From Coriaria nepalensis (lineage: Eukaryota; Streptophyta; Magnoliopsida; Cucurbitales; Coriariaceae): a DNA stretch of 64,000 bases. Shown piece after piece: positions 23,693-35,155 of this stretch (position 1 is the stretch's first letter; every line of letters begins with the position of its first letter). A program made the translations under genes and the position numbers. The notes under the pieces are model-generated. The model saw only the letters and a list, made by a program, of their open reading frames with translations. It searched no databases and had not been told where the DNA came from. The stretch is taken from assembly GCA_027186245.1 (NCBI GenBank), contig CP114482.1, forward strand, positions 3,477,001 to 3,541,000. Reading direction: 5' to 3'.

Positions 23693-25316
23693 TAGGAGTC
23701 ACTTCTCAGATCCATAAGAATTGTACTCCCAGACCATATCAGCTCTGCTACCTAGTTACTGGGTAGCGAATTCGGACTGACGGCGGCGAGTCGGAAAGCG
23801 AGGAAGAGCGAGAGCTTTCTCCTGAGAAGAAGCAAAGGGCTCAGCAGCTGGGGGCTGAGCATAAATTAGTGAAGTCCCTAGTCCATTAACACTGATTGCT
23901 AACTTCTAAATCAGCAAACAGAGGAATCTCTGGCAGAGAAAATAGAGATACATCTCATACTTCCAATTGATAAGAACACAGATTTGAAGAGGGGGGAAAC
24001 ATGAAACCTGGGATATGCGACGTTCCAATTGATAAGAACACAGATTTGAAGAGTGGGGAAACATGAAACCTGGGATATGCGACGGCAAAGTACTGTGAGT
24101 GAGACTTTCACGCGTATAGAGTTTGATCGATCAATCATACAAAGTTCTTTCCATATTTCGACAAATTTTTCTTAGGAAAAGGATGACGGAAAAATTAGGG
24201 TTTGAAAAAAATTTAAGGTTAAAATCATATTTTAGCCCCATCAAATTATCATCTCGGTTGATAGATTCACAAAATTATTATGTTTTAGAAAGGCCTTAGT
24301 TTAAATAATGTTAATTTTACCCTCGTCTCTTAAATTTTTCTTTAACCTTAAATTAATCTCTTTTATCATATATATTTTTAACTCCTAAGTTTTATTATTA
24401 TATTATTTATTTTATTATTTTAAATAAATATTTCATGGATCCATATTTTTACTATTCTCTTTATTATCTCATCTAAAATGGTCTCCTTTAATCATTATCA
24501 GCCGAAAATAATGTAAATATAAGTTTGAAAAAGTAAAAATTTTATATTTGATTTAGTTTTCATACAATGAAAATATAATGAAATTTTTATATAATCATTC
24601 ATCTAAATTAAACAGTAAAAGACCCTAGAAAATACGACAAAAAATATCTTCAATATTTCGTTCTTTTATCTTCACCAAAATAATTTGGAGGAAGCCGTCA
24701 ATATGCCTCAAATCCTAGTACGGTCAAATGCACTCATGGGGCGATTTGGGACAGTTTGAGCTCTTAGAACATTCCGTAACTTGCTTGCTTTCTGTTAGCG
24801 GGGTTTAGAGCTGCTAATGACTACTATTATGTCGTGAGAAGATTACATTTCGCAATCAGTATCTAGACAGTGGCAGAACTAAGAATTAAAATCAATTGAT
24901 GCATAATTTTAACTAAAATTTGCAACTTCGTCGAACATCAGATTCCTTTCTTTGAACAAAACTTTTCTATGACATATATCTTAAGAACATAAAAGTAAAA
25001 AATCTCATACCACTGAAGTAACCACATATGAGCAATTATCATTGCTACTATTTTTTTCTTGTTATAATGCTTTGATTGTACATTAATTTTTCATGGCTCC
25101 TGAACTTATTCAAAGCTCCACCACCCACTTCTCTCTCTGTTTCAAAAAACACAATAATTTCTTATTAATCAAATTTCTACTTTAGCAATGGAAAATTGAG
25201 AATTAATGTGGAAATGACAAATTTTTAGCTTTTCATCAGAAAAGAAAAAAATTTAAGATTGAAATAAGGAAGAAAACTTTGAGAAATAAGGATAGAGCGA
25301 GAAGTAAAGAAGAGAG
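23693..25316. other. PPR gene upstream region and intergenic sequence
   Basis: The first ~180 bp upstream of the PPR ATG (23693-23870) are relatively GC-rich and likely hold the 5' leader and core promoter. A 62-bp duplication follows (separate entry). From about 24090 to 25316 the sequence is AT-rich with no recognised gene. The stretch near 24865-24920 (gtggcagaactaagaattaa) has the feel of a dispersed repeat, but I cannot name it. Confidence 0.4.
23961..24084. repeat. Two tandem copies of a 62-bp unit, nearly identical
   Basis: The unit starting ttccaattgataagaacaca at 23961 repeats at 24023. By eye there is one mismatch (g/t in the agag-gggg stretch). It lies about 270 bp upstream of the PPR start codon, so it could sit in the promoter or 5' leader. 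Confidence 0.9.
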
Positions 25317-25500
25317 TGTAATATAACGGAATCATCAAATCTCTTGATCGACTCCTAGTCTTTAGCTTATGTTAATATATTGTAACTAACTCAGTATAGT
25401 TGCCTAATTCATAGCTATCCCTCATCATTGTATTCTATATAAACATATATAGTCAATAGAAATCTTACCTTCCGAAATATACATTCTCAAAAATTCTTTA
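25317..25500 (+). repeat. 5' LTR of the copia element
   Basis: Starts near tgtaatataacgg and matches the 3' LTR from tataac onward, with shared blocks gactcctagtcttta, ttaatatattgtaactaact and ttgtattctatataaa. The last is a TATA-like promoter motif. The similarity runs to attctttatg at the primer-binding site. Confidence 0.85.
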
Positions 25501-25512
25501 TGGTATCAGAGC
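25501..25512 (+). promoter_or_regulatory. Primer-binding site (initiator Met tRNA)
   Basis: The sequence tggtatcagagc is the standard plant copia primer-binding site, complementary to the 3' end of initiator methionine tRNA, placed directly after the LTR. Confidence 0.9.
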
Positions 25513-25604
25513 AACACCTCTAATGAGATCATCTTTCATTCGTTTTTTGTTTTCTTTTTCCAGCAGCCACACCTCTTCTCTAGTAGCCCCACCTCTCCCA
25601 AGCA

Positions 25605-28600
25605 ATGGATGACACCACTATAGTTGCTGTCACCGTTGCTCTTGGTGCCTTACCAGTCGCACCTACTATCCAAGGTGGTCTACCGGCTGCCATCAATGGC
25701 CTTCCACTCGTGGCTATTAATGCCCACCAACAATTGCCACTTCAGTTGACACCGAACAATTCTCATTCATGGCGATCACAGGTTGAAACCCTCTTTATTG
25801 GCTATGACTTGCTCGGCTATCTCACTGCCACCACCGTCGCTCCACCATGAGGGCTCGTTGTTGCTCCCTCACTTGACTTTGTTCACTGGTTTCGGCAGAG
25901 TAATCTTATTTGATTTGCTCTCTTTGGATCTGTTTCAGCTGAGGTCATGTCTCTCATTGCCACTGCAGCAACTGCAAGGACTTCCTTATTTCGTTTGTAT
26001 GCCAACCACTCTTGATCCTGTGTTATGCATATTAAGGATGATCTCTCGCTTCTTACTCTTGGGAATCACTAGGTTTTGGCATTCCTCCAGCTTGTCAAAT
26101 CTAAGACTGATGAACTAGCAACCATTGATCGTCCTCTCTCTGACGATGATATCGCTCTCTACGTGCTAAATGGGCTTGGTGCAGCCTACCGGGACATAAC
26201 CGGTCACATTCGTGCTCGTGGTACTCTATACTAGTTTAAGGAACTCCACAACTTACTACTTGTTGCTCACGAAGGCTACCTCAAATGCCTAGACACTACA
26301 ACTACCTCTCTTGTTGCCACGGTCAACCCGACTATGGTGTACCCTTCTCGGAATTCTTCATCTCGATCTACTCATGGCTCTCATAGAGGATCTTCCTTCT
26401 CTCACTCACACACCAACAACCGTGGGGCATGGATGAAAGTATACCGGTTCTGCTCACGACCCCTGATCTGTCTCTTGCCAATGGTGCAATTACCATGGTC
26501 ATACTACTGACATTTGTCGGAAACTTTAAGCAACTGCAAACTTCGATCTTAGTAATCTCTCAATTCTTTCCAAATATGATGGTTCTGACGAAGTTCGCAT
26601 AATTGATGGTACAGGTCTGCAAATCTCTTATATTGGTTCTTCACAACTATAGTTTCCTTCTCATACATTTCAACTGTTCAATGTATTATGTGTTTCTCTG
26701 GCTCATAAAAGTTTACTTCCTCGGTTCATGATTTTACTTCCTCGAATAAAATTTTCCTTCAATTTCATCCTATTTATTTTGTTGTTAAAGATTGAAACAC
26801 TGCCGCGGGGGGGGGGGGGGGGGGGGGGGGCTCTACTTCATGGACCATGTGAAAATGAAATTTATCTCCTTCGTCCACTTCTTCCTCATCACAAACCGTC
26901 AGCATCTCTTGGTGAACGTGTGTCTCTCACTAGCTAGCATCGGCGCCTTGGTCACCCGCCTTCAAAGATTAGTTCATCTATTATTAATAAATTTTGCTTA
27001 CCCATTGCAAAAGAACACTCTACTTCTTCAGATCTTTGTATTGCTTGTGATTCAAATAAATGCACTTGTTTTCCATTTCATTATACGTCTCTCATTAGTA
27101 CTCACCAGCTTAAATTTATATATGCTGATGTGTGGGGTCCTAGTCGTCTTTCGTCTCGTGATGGACACCGTTTCTATCTTCTCATGGTTGATCACTTTAC
27201 TAAATATTTTTGGATGTTTCCTTTACAAGCTAAATCACAAGTTGCTGTCATTTTTCAACAATTCAAGCTCTTAGTTGAGAAGAAATTTAATCGGCAAATA
27301 TGTAACTTTGGTAGTGATAATAAAGGAGAATTTCAAGATCTTCGTTCCTTTCTCAACCAACACGACATTAGTTGGTATACCACGGTTCCCCATACTCCCT
27401 AAAAAAATGGAACAATTAAATGTTGTTATCGTCATGCGGTCTCACTCTCTTGCATCAAGCGCATCTCCCTTTTTCATATTGGGCTCTCTCACCTTTGACA
27501 CGGCGACATATCTTATCAACCGCACTTCTACTCCTCTTCTCGGTGGCAAAAGTCTGTATGAATTTATGTTTAATCAACTGCCCAATTACCTTAAATTATG
27601 GGTTTTTGGGTGTCTTTGTTTCTCGTAGTTAAAACCATACAAAAATCACAAACTCGAGCTCACGTCTCGTCCTTGCATTTTTATTGGTTACTTATCTTCT
27701 CAGAGTGCCTATAAGTGTTTGGATACGACGTGTAATCGTATATTCTTATCCTAGGATGTCAAATTTTGTAAGGAAGTGTTTCCATTCCTTGCTCAAGAAC
27801 TGCTCGCATGTCACTCTGCATACAATTCCATGCAAAATCCCTCTATCATATGTAATTTTTTATCTCCATCTGCTCGGCCTCTTTCATGCGCTGGTGGGCC
27901 TATTCCTGCACCTCCATCTGTGCTCAGCCCACACATCCCTCCAGCCCATGTCGACATCAGGCTCGGTACCCCCTTTCCATGCAGTGACATGTCGTCTCAT
28001 GTTGGACGCCCTTTACTTAGGCCGATGCTTTGTAGGGCCTTCCCTCGTGGGTCAGCGTCCACCCTCTCATCTTCTCCCTTTTCCTCAAACACGCTTTCTC
28101 CTACTGCCTCCACCCAGCCAACCTTGATGCAAACTGAGTCAGTCCATCAATCACATCCTCCTCTTCCCCGCCGACACACCATGACAACTAAGTCCATGAA
28201 TAAACTTGGCTACTAAACATCTTTCCTCCATGAAGACAGAACCAACATGTGCCTCTCAAGCCATGAAACATCCAAAATGGCATCAAGCTTTGTTCGATGA
28301 GTTCACAGCCCTACAACAACGCGACACCTAGGATCTTGTTCCTGCCTCTTATGCTCTGAATCTTATCGGCTATAAATGGATCTTTCGCATAAAATGAAAA
28401 CCTGATGGCTCCATCGATCGCTATAAAGCTCGACTCATTGCAAATAGGTTTCATCAATGTTTTGGTCTTGATTACATAGAGACATTCGGTCCGGTGGTCA
28501 AACCGATCACTATTCACACAGTACTCTCTATTTTTGTCATGTGAGGTTGGTTGGTTCGTCAACTTGATGTTAACAACGCTTTCTTACATGGTACATTAAC

Positions 28601-29700
28601 AGAGAATGTTTATATGTCGCAACCTGCCGAGTTTGTTGATCTCTCTCATCCAACACACATTTGCAAGCTTCGTAAATCTTTATACGGCCTCACACAAGCT
28701 CCTCATGCATGGTACAAAACACACTCAGCTCCGATCTCCTTAGTTTCGACTTCACCCAAGCCCGTTCTGACATATCTCTCTTTGTCATGCATACCGATAA
28801 GTAATATACTTACTTTCTTGTATATGTTGACGACCTTCTCATTACTGGTAGTGATCCTACTCATGTATCTAATATTATTTGTCAACTTTCTACTCACTTC
28901 TTGGTTAAGGACCTTGGTTTACTTTTTTACTTTCTCGGTGTCGAAGTGGTCCTTTGCCGTGAGGGATTATTCTTAACTCAACAGAAATATATCTCAGACA
29001 TTCATGCTCGTCACAGTATGGATAGTGCTCGTCCCCTTCACACACCTATGGCTTCCTCTGTTCCGATGTCCATCATTGACACTACCGATCCCACTAATGC
29101 GACTATCTATCGTCAAGCAATTGGTACACTCCAGTACCTCTCCTTAACCTGGCCAGATATTGTATTTTTGGTGAGTCACCTTGCTCAGTTCTTGGCTGCT
29201 CCTACCCTCACACATTTGACAGCTGTCAAGCATCTCCTTCGCTATCTAAAGGGTACTCTCGATCATGGTCTCTTGCTCCGACGCTCTATGGATTTTACTC
29301 TCACTGCCTACTCGGCTGATTGCACCCCTACATCTACTTTCATCATATTTCTTGGCCCCAATCTAATAGCTTGGAGCTCTCGAAAACAGCGTGTCGTTGC
29401 TCGATTCTCGACCGAGGTTGAGTATCGTGCTCTTGCTTGCACTACTTCTGAGGTTCACTAGATACAAAACTTGTTCTCCGAGCTACTACTTCCATTGCGT
29501 CGTCTGCCATTACTCTACTGTGACAACATCGGGGCCATCTCTCACTCAATCCAGTCATGCACTCCTACATGAAACACATCTTTATTAACATACATTTCGT
29601 TCGTGATTTAGTTGCCAAGGGTCTTTTCACCATTTCCCACATGAAAACATTTGGTCGATCACGATTTCAAACTCTCCGAGACAAAATTTCTATTGTCGAT
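25605..29700 (+). pseudogene. Broken gag-pol of the copia element
   Basis: Gag starts with MDDTTIVAV at 25605 and continues through frame shifts (LTPNNSHSWRSQVETLFIGY, then SDDDIALYVLNGLG near 26140). The integrase core is at about 27110-27400 (IYADVWGPS; second Asp in NFGSDNKGEF). RT runs from about 28290: [13 protein letters not shown] at 28552, the YVDD box at 28823-28834, then a long open stretch 28901-29461 ([13 protein letters not shown] to RNase H text SSRKQRVVARFSTEVEYRAL). RNase H ends at about 29530. Stops at 25848, 26233, 26524, 27400 and 27625, plus frame changes, show an old copy. Confidence 0.85.
26807..26830 (+). repeat. 24-nt poly-G run
   Basis: An uninterrupted run of 24 G lies in the pol region between the protease side and the pre-integrase text, where intact copia copies would have a short His-Gly-Pro-Cys-type context. 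It is G-quadruplex-competent. It may be a real expansion or an assembly error. Confidence 0.95.
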
Positions 29701-29721
29701 GACACGTCAGTTTTGCGCGGC

Positions 29722-29890
29722 CGTATAACAAAATCGCCAAATTACTTGATTGACTCCTAGTCTTTAACTTCTGTTAATATATTGTAACTAACTCATTTCT
29801 TAATTCATAGCTATCTCTCGTCATTGTATTCTATATAAAATATCAATAGAAATCTTACCATCCAAAATATACATTCTCCAAGATTCTTTA
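29722..29890 (+). repeat. 3' LTR of the copia element
   Basis: Matches the 5' LTR from tataacaaaatc to attctttatg with about 20 substitutions and two short deletions. It follows RNase H text and a G/C-rich junction (gcgcggccg) in place of a clean polypurine tract. Confidence 0.85.
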
Positions 29891-29904
29891 TGCAAGGCTA
29901 CTAG

Positions 29905-30185
29905 CCATTTTCTTGAGACTTTTTTTTTTCAAGAAAATAATAATTGAAAGATAAAAGCAGCCTACAAAAACCCAAAGCAAAAGCCGAAACACGAAGAGGC
30001 AACGCCGAAATGGGCATGCCAAAAACCAAATGTTGACCAAAGCACAAAGAGAGTTTCAGACAAACACGAGGCCTAAGAAACAACCCAAGTCCAAACTTAA
30101 TCAATTCCACAATTGGATCAGTTTCCTTCCTCCCAATTAGAGAACTAGAAATCCAAAAGGGCTTACAGGGGCTTGGTTCTGCCAC
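29905..30185 (-). repeat. Possible 3' end of a poly(A)-tailed retroposon
   Basis: Read on the minus strand this block is T/G-rich and ends in tttcttgaaaaaaaaaa, as many plant LINE 3' ends do. The open frame of 94 codons within it looks incidental. The identification is weak and rests on the tail and composition. Confidence 0.25.
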
Positions 30186-31700
30186 TTATCCTAGTAATGA
30201 TTATCATTATATGGAATTAATGAGAATGTATAAAGTGGATAAATGTCAAATCACCCTTAAAATTATAAATATTCTACCATTCATGAGGGAAAATAAGTAC
30301 TAATATTTGAATACGTTGAAGTTTTTTGGAATTCATAATCGAAAATTAGAGTTACGAGTATCAGCGATATTTTTAAGAAATGTAAATCAAAAGTTTAGGA
30401 CATTATTATGTATCCAATAAAGTTTTTTGAATATGTTGAAGTTTTTTTGGAATTCCAAACCACAAGCTAGAGTTAAAAGTTGAAGTAGCTTGATGCTTGT
30501 AAGAAATATAAACCAAAAATTTAAAACGTATAATAAAACAAGACTAATTATCACAAACTTGGGCCAAGAATAATTGCATAAAAAATAACCACAAACTGTT
30601 CATTAAATTCCAATATATGACTTACTTATTTTGCAATCTTCAAACACAGGTTCAAAATTGGAGCAAACGTTTTGATACCTAGACTGATTCTATCTCTAGC
30701 AAAACCAAAATAGTATTTTATTCTACGAAGATAATAATGTCCTTTGAGAATATGTTATGCAATGACAATCAACAAGAATCAAGGCCAAACTCTAGCAAAT
30801 GTAGGACTTTACTTACCAAATTCAATGTTTAGTCATGAACAACTCTCTATTACATTATCTAGAGTAATATATCTTTAGAATATTAAAATTCTAATAGAAA
30901 ACGAAGAAGATAAATATACAAAACACATTGTCTATAAAGAGGTCTTTGACAACCTCTCAAAAATTGTAGGAGGGTATAATTTCTTATATGCATGCAATAC
31001 TTAAAATTCTTTCATAATCTTACTTTATAGATAACTAATTTACAATAGTAATATAATATAATATAAAATTATTAAACCATTCACTGATCAAACTCATGTG
31101 AAATTTCAACTTATTTATTAAAATATTAGGTTTTATAAACTTTTCTTAATTTATTATCGAATTCAAATAAAATAAATGTAAAATATAAGATTTGATTTGT
31201 ATTTTTTTTATAAAAGTAAAGAAGGGAAGTTCATAAGTCTACGTAAATTAATTTAGTGGAGAATTATAAATATTAATTAATTAAATTTTATTATTATCAT
31301 TTCGGTTACTTTAATATAATATAAAAAAATTAATTTTTTTTTTCATTTTAATTATTGTAATCTACCTATCATTTGTATTCCTTTTTAGTAAATACAATTC
31401 ATTTCTGAAAACAAAGATATTTGAAACCAACAGTGTCTATATAAAATAATTTTACCTTTTTTGTTTATTATATGACATTAATAGTAATTAAGTTAGAACC
31501 ACACCAAATATAATATATGAGATGTGAAGAGTAAAATCAATATTATTCATGGTACATTTTCAATTAATTTCGGATTTGATATGAGAATGAGCTAACTTTT
31601 CCTGTCTCATCAATTTCGTTTTTAGTCAAATGTCTCATTTTAATCAATTTAAATATTTGTAATGAAGCCGTGCGTAACCTGATGAATGAACCCTAGCCGC
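30186..31700. other. AT-rich intergenic stretch with one ~120-bp duplication
   Basis: No gene was recognised. Segments at 30309-30400 and 30429-30525 are diverged copies of one unit (both contain tgttgaagttttttggaatt-like, gagttaaaag-like and gtaagaaatgtaaa-like pieces). The rest is simple AT-rich sequence. Confidence 0.45.
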
Positions 31701-31779
31701 CTAGATTCCATGCAGGTTCCTTCCGTTGCCAGTTAATGGTGTCGTCTGCCGTTCATCGGGCCGGTCTATTGCAGTATGA

Positions 31780-33175
31780 GCAATGGACACAAGGATCATT
31801 GTCAGATTTCGGGCCGAAAGTCCATCATTAGAAGAGACTAAAAAATTCATCAAGACGAATTGGCAAGTGGAGGGTTCCTACGTCATGGGGCTCGTTGACT
31901 CCAGATCTCTCTGCATAAGATTTAATCTATAATCTGATATGACGTTAGCTCTTTAAAGGGAGGTTAATATTATGCATGGATTTTCGTACAAGATCCAAAA
32001 GTGGAACAAAGCTTTCAACTCTCATTTGGATGCAACTTTCACTCCGGTTTGTATATAACTGCCAAAGCTCCTTCTTAATTTCTTCAACCCGACGATGCTC
32101 AAACCTATTTCTAGTCCAATTGGGACAATGTTAAACATTGACACTACCACCTTGACCATGACATGGCGTAATGTGGCCAGAATTTTTGTGGAGGTGGATC
32201 TATCGAAGAACCTTCCTTCGAAGATTTGGATATGAGATGATGATGGTTACTATAGTTTCTATCAAGAGGTGGTATATGAAAGACTTCCTCTTTATTGCTC
32301 ATACTGCAATATCCAGGGTCACTCTTTAGGAAATTGTAGGTGTAGGCAACCCCTAAGGATGTTCAGGTTTTGGTTTTGGATGGGACAGACCCCCCTGTTG
32401 TGGCCACATCTTCTCTAACCGAATCGGCTAGAAAGAAGAAAAATAGATCAAAGAGGAAGCAGCAGGGGCCTATTTCGAGGGAATAGTCTCTGTGGCAGTA
32501 ACTACAGTTGGTTGATCTCAAACCAACGAAGATATTGAGGAGGGGGAGATACCTCGATTATAGCTTATACGAGTAGGCGTTAGCCCAACTCGAGAAGTGA
32601 ATCCTGCAAAGAATATTGAAGTGGCTCTTGCTTTACTTCTAAGTATAAACCAATCTTCCTTGGATAGGGAGCAGCCTGGGGCTCCATATCAACGCGGTTA
32701 CAACATGGATGAGGCTGACCCTGAAGAGGGTTCCGCCTTTGTGACTAAAAGGAAGCAAAAGTCTAAGTCTAGGGGGTGGGTATTTCTTCTACACCATCCG
32801 GGATAAAGACTAGTTTACCCTTTTAATCTTGATCATGTCAGACTCGATTCTCTTCTGGAATTGTATGAGAATTGGTAACACAGGTTCCCTCTCCAGTTTG
32901 AAGTCGACAATTCATCAGAATAAAGTCTTTGTAGGAAAGACTTTTTGGACGTTCAAATTATGCTTTCTTTTAGGTAATTTATTGCATGTACGATGTCTTG
33001 GTTAAATATAAGAGGTTTAGTTATTGTTTATGCAAGTTGTTATCCATTGGAAAGAAGAGTTCTTTGGGCTGCTTTGATTCACCTTATGGCAGGGAACACA
33101 CTCCCGATTATTTAGGGCGGAAACTTTAATATTATTAGATTCGCACATAAGAAGTTGGGGAGTCCCTTGCAATTA
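31780..33175 (+). pseudogene. LINE remnant: ORF1 (DUF4283 and zinc knuckle) and start of ORF2 endonuclease
   Basis: The plus strand reads, across stops, SLEETKKFIKTNWQVEGSYV near 31830 and ARIFVEVDLSKNLPSKIWI near 32180. It then gives a zinc knuckle in YCSYCNIQGHSLGNC (about 32300-32340). This is the DUF4283-type ORF1 of plant L1 elements. ORF2 text begins at about 32836 (MSDSILFWNCMRIGN). It continues near 33030-33160 with LERRVLWAALIHLMAG and GGNFNII, the endonuclease region with its D-to-N-like change at the GDFN motif. It breaks off at about 33175, where minus-strand gypsy sequence begins. Confidence 0.75.
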
Positions 33176-34308
33176 ATGGTTCATCTGCTATTTAATATTC
33201 TTCCTCTCCCAAAAAAATTTCTTAGAGCTTTTTATAACCCATGGAAATCCGGCTTAGAAGTTCGAGCCATTGTACGCCGAAAACAATATCGGCCCCCTTA
33301 AGTTGCAAAACTTATTAATCGAATGAAAAAGATTGTGCACCTACTAACTCCGCAAGCACATTGGGACAATACCCATCACACAGTAACTTCTTTCTGTTAC
33401 CCACTAATACTTGAAAATGTGGTGAACAACTTATCGAAAGTTTCAAGAATTTTGCCACTCTCTCTTGAATAAAATTATGGGTACTTCTTTCATCGATCAA
33501 AGTTTGCACGAGAAAACCGCCAACAACACCCTGAACATGAAGCATGCATGGACACACTTGGCCGGCCAAGGCATGAAAACTAATTTTCGGAATGTCGGTT
33601 TATGGCGAAGTTTCAACCCCATCCTTACGGTCCGACGCCTCCGAACTAGCAAATGGATTTTCCTCCTCATTTGTGGAGAAAAAAAATAGTTTACCCTTGC
33701 ACTTATGACCCGGCGTGAATTTTTTGTCACAATTATAACACAACTCTTTTTCCACCGAGCTAGCACCTCGGAAGCCGAAAGTTTCTTTATAATGAGCCCA
33801 GAAGTTTTCACACTCCCGCTGGACCCCATGGTGCCCGTGGTAGTTAAAGGGGTTGCATTAAAAGTAGTACTCGTCGGCTTAGTACCTGTTGTTGATTTGG
33901 AATTCCAAGTACGATCAACTCAAAATTTTGTGGACGATTTCAAATCGGCGACCTTATCGTTATAAAGTCAGGCAAGGTTCATTGTTTGCACAAGGGTAAT
34001 GGGTGTAAGCCACAATATTTATAAAATATGCATAATAATGGAAAAAGAAATTTAAACTGGGTTTTTTAATAATTTTTAATTCTCACCAATACCTAATTTT
34101 AATAATAAAGATAGTATGAGATCTTTTTAATAATTTTTAAGATTTAAGGAGGTTTAAATATAAATAATCAAAATAAATAAATAAAAGTAAATGTTGAAGT
34201 GGTGTGATAAAAGTTATGACGACAAGTTGGTAATAAAGTGTAATTAAGTCTTCATGCAATTAGACACTTAAGTATTGATGCGTCAACAAGTTAAGTATAA
34301 TCCCTCAC

Positions 34309-34316
34309 TATAAATA
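34309..34316 (+). promoter_or_regulatory. TATA box of the LTR-like insert
   Basis: cactataaataaggc is a strong plant TATA context. It is followed after ~40 bp by a long purine tract and then a transcript-leader-like stretch. This is the expected U3-R arrangement. Confidence 0.45.
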
Positions 34317-34352
34317 AGGCTTTGGCCTTAGTGAGATAACCATCAAATGTGA

Positions 34353-34513
34353 CGAAAAGGTGAAAGAGAGAGGTGAGGGAGAGAAGAAAAGAAAGAGAGA
34401 AAAGAAACCGTGAAGGAAAAGAGAAGAAAAAGGAAAGAAAGAGGGAGAGGGAAAGGAAGAGGGAAAGAAAAGTAAAGAGAGGGAAGAAGAAAGGGAGAAA
34501 GAAGAGAAAGTAA
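34353..34513 (+). repeat. ~160-nt nearly pure purine (AG) tract
   Basis: Between gacgaaaagg and gaaagtaaa almost every base is A or G, with few interruptions. A long mirror-like purine tract can form triplex (H-DNA). It lies just downstream of the insert's TATA box. The minus-strand ORF of Phe/Ser/Leu here is only a reading of this tract. Confidence 0.85.
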
Positions 34514-34922
34514 ATTCGACCTTTCGTAAAGATTTGTAAGTATAACTTCACTGCAATATAAGGATAGGATGTTGTTTATTTGTTGTTATAGTTATTTAAA
34601 ATAATAATAATAATTGAGAATAGTATTAATTATTAAGCATGATTACTTGTAGAAAATATTTATCTTACTAAAGTTATGTCTATGTTATAATTTATGATTA
34701 CAGTACGTTATATAGAAATGAAATGAGTTACAACCACACCATAAGTAAGATTATGACTAGTATGATGAATTAAATGATTATTATAATAATTTGAGGATAG
34801 TATAATCATTCATATGCATGATAAATTGAAGGTAATATCCATGCTAAGGTTAACGCATAATATATGCGTAACATTAAAAGAAAGTAGTAAAACAACATAG
34901 AAAGTAAAGTGTAGTACTAAAA

Positions 34923-35155
34923 CTTTCGAAGGAAGAGCTGCGGCTCAATGAAGAGAGAATTATATTAAAACCCTTGAAGGAAGGGCCGAGACCCAATAAA
35001 GAGAGGATTATGTAAAACTCTCGAAGGAAAGGTCGAGACCCAATAAAGAGAGGATTATGTAAAACTCACGAAGGAATGGACGAGACCCAATGAAGAGAGA
35101 GTATGTAAAACTCTCAAATGAATGGTCGGGACCCAATGAAGAGATGATTAATTAA
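34923..35155 (+). repeat. Five tandem ~47-bp repeats in the insert
   Basis: Units share gaaggaa-gg-cgagacccaa and t-aagagaggattatgtaaaactc. Copies begin at about 34923, 34972, 35020, 35067 and 35113 and diverge from the centre outwards. Related text occurs inverted near 44060-44110. Confidence 0.8.

Larger units (their letters stand above)
25317..29890 (+). mobile_element. Degenerate full-length Ty1/copia LTR retrotransposon
   Basis: Two direct LTRs (25317-25500 and about 29722-29890, roughly 85-90% alike by eye) flank gag-pol text in the normal copia order: gag, integrase, RT, RNase H. A tRNA-iMet primer-binding site adjoins the 5' LTR. The gag-pol frame is broken at many points, so the copy cannot act by itself. 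Clear target-site duplications were not found. Length about 4.6 kb, normal for the group. Confidence 0.9.

Noticed and set aside
33497..33829. 110-codon minus-strand ORF
   Set aside because: Wrong frame of the gypsy gag. The zinc knuckle is in the neighbouring frame.
34291..34551. Minus-strand Phe/Ser/Leu-rich ORF
   Set aside because: It is the complement of the purine tract. Low-complexity stop-free reading.
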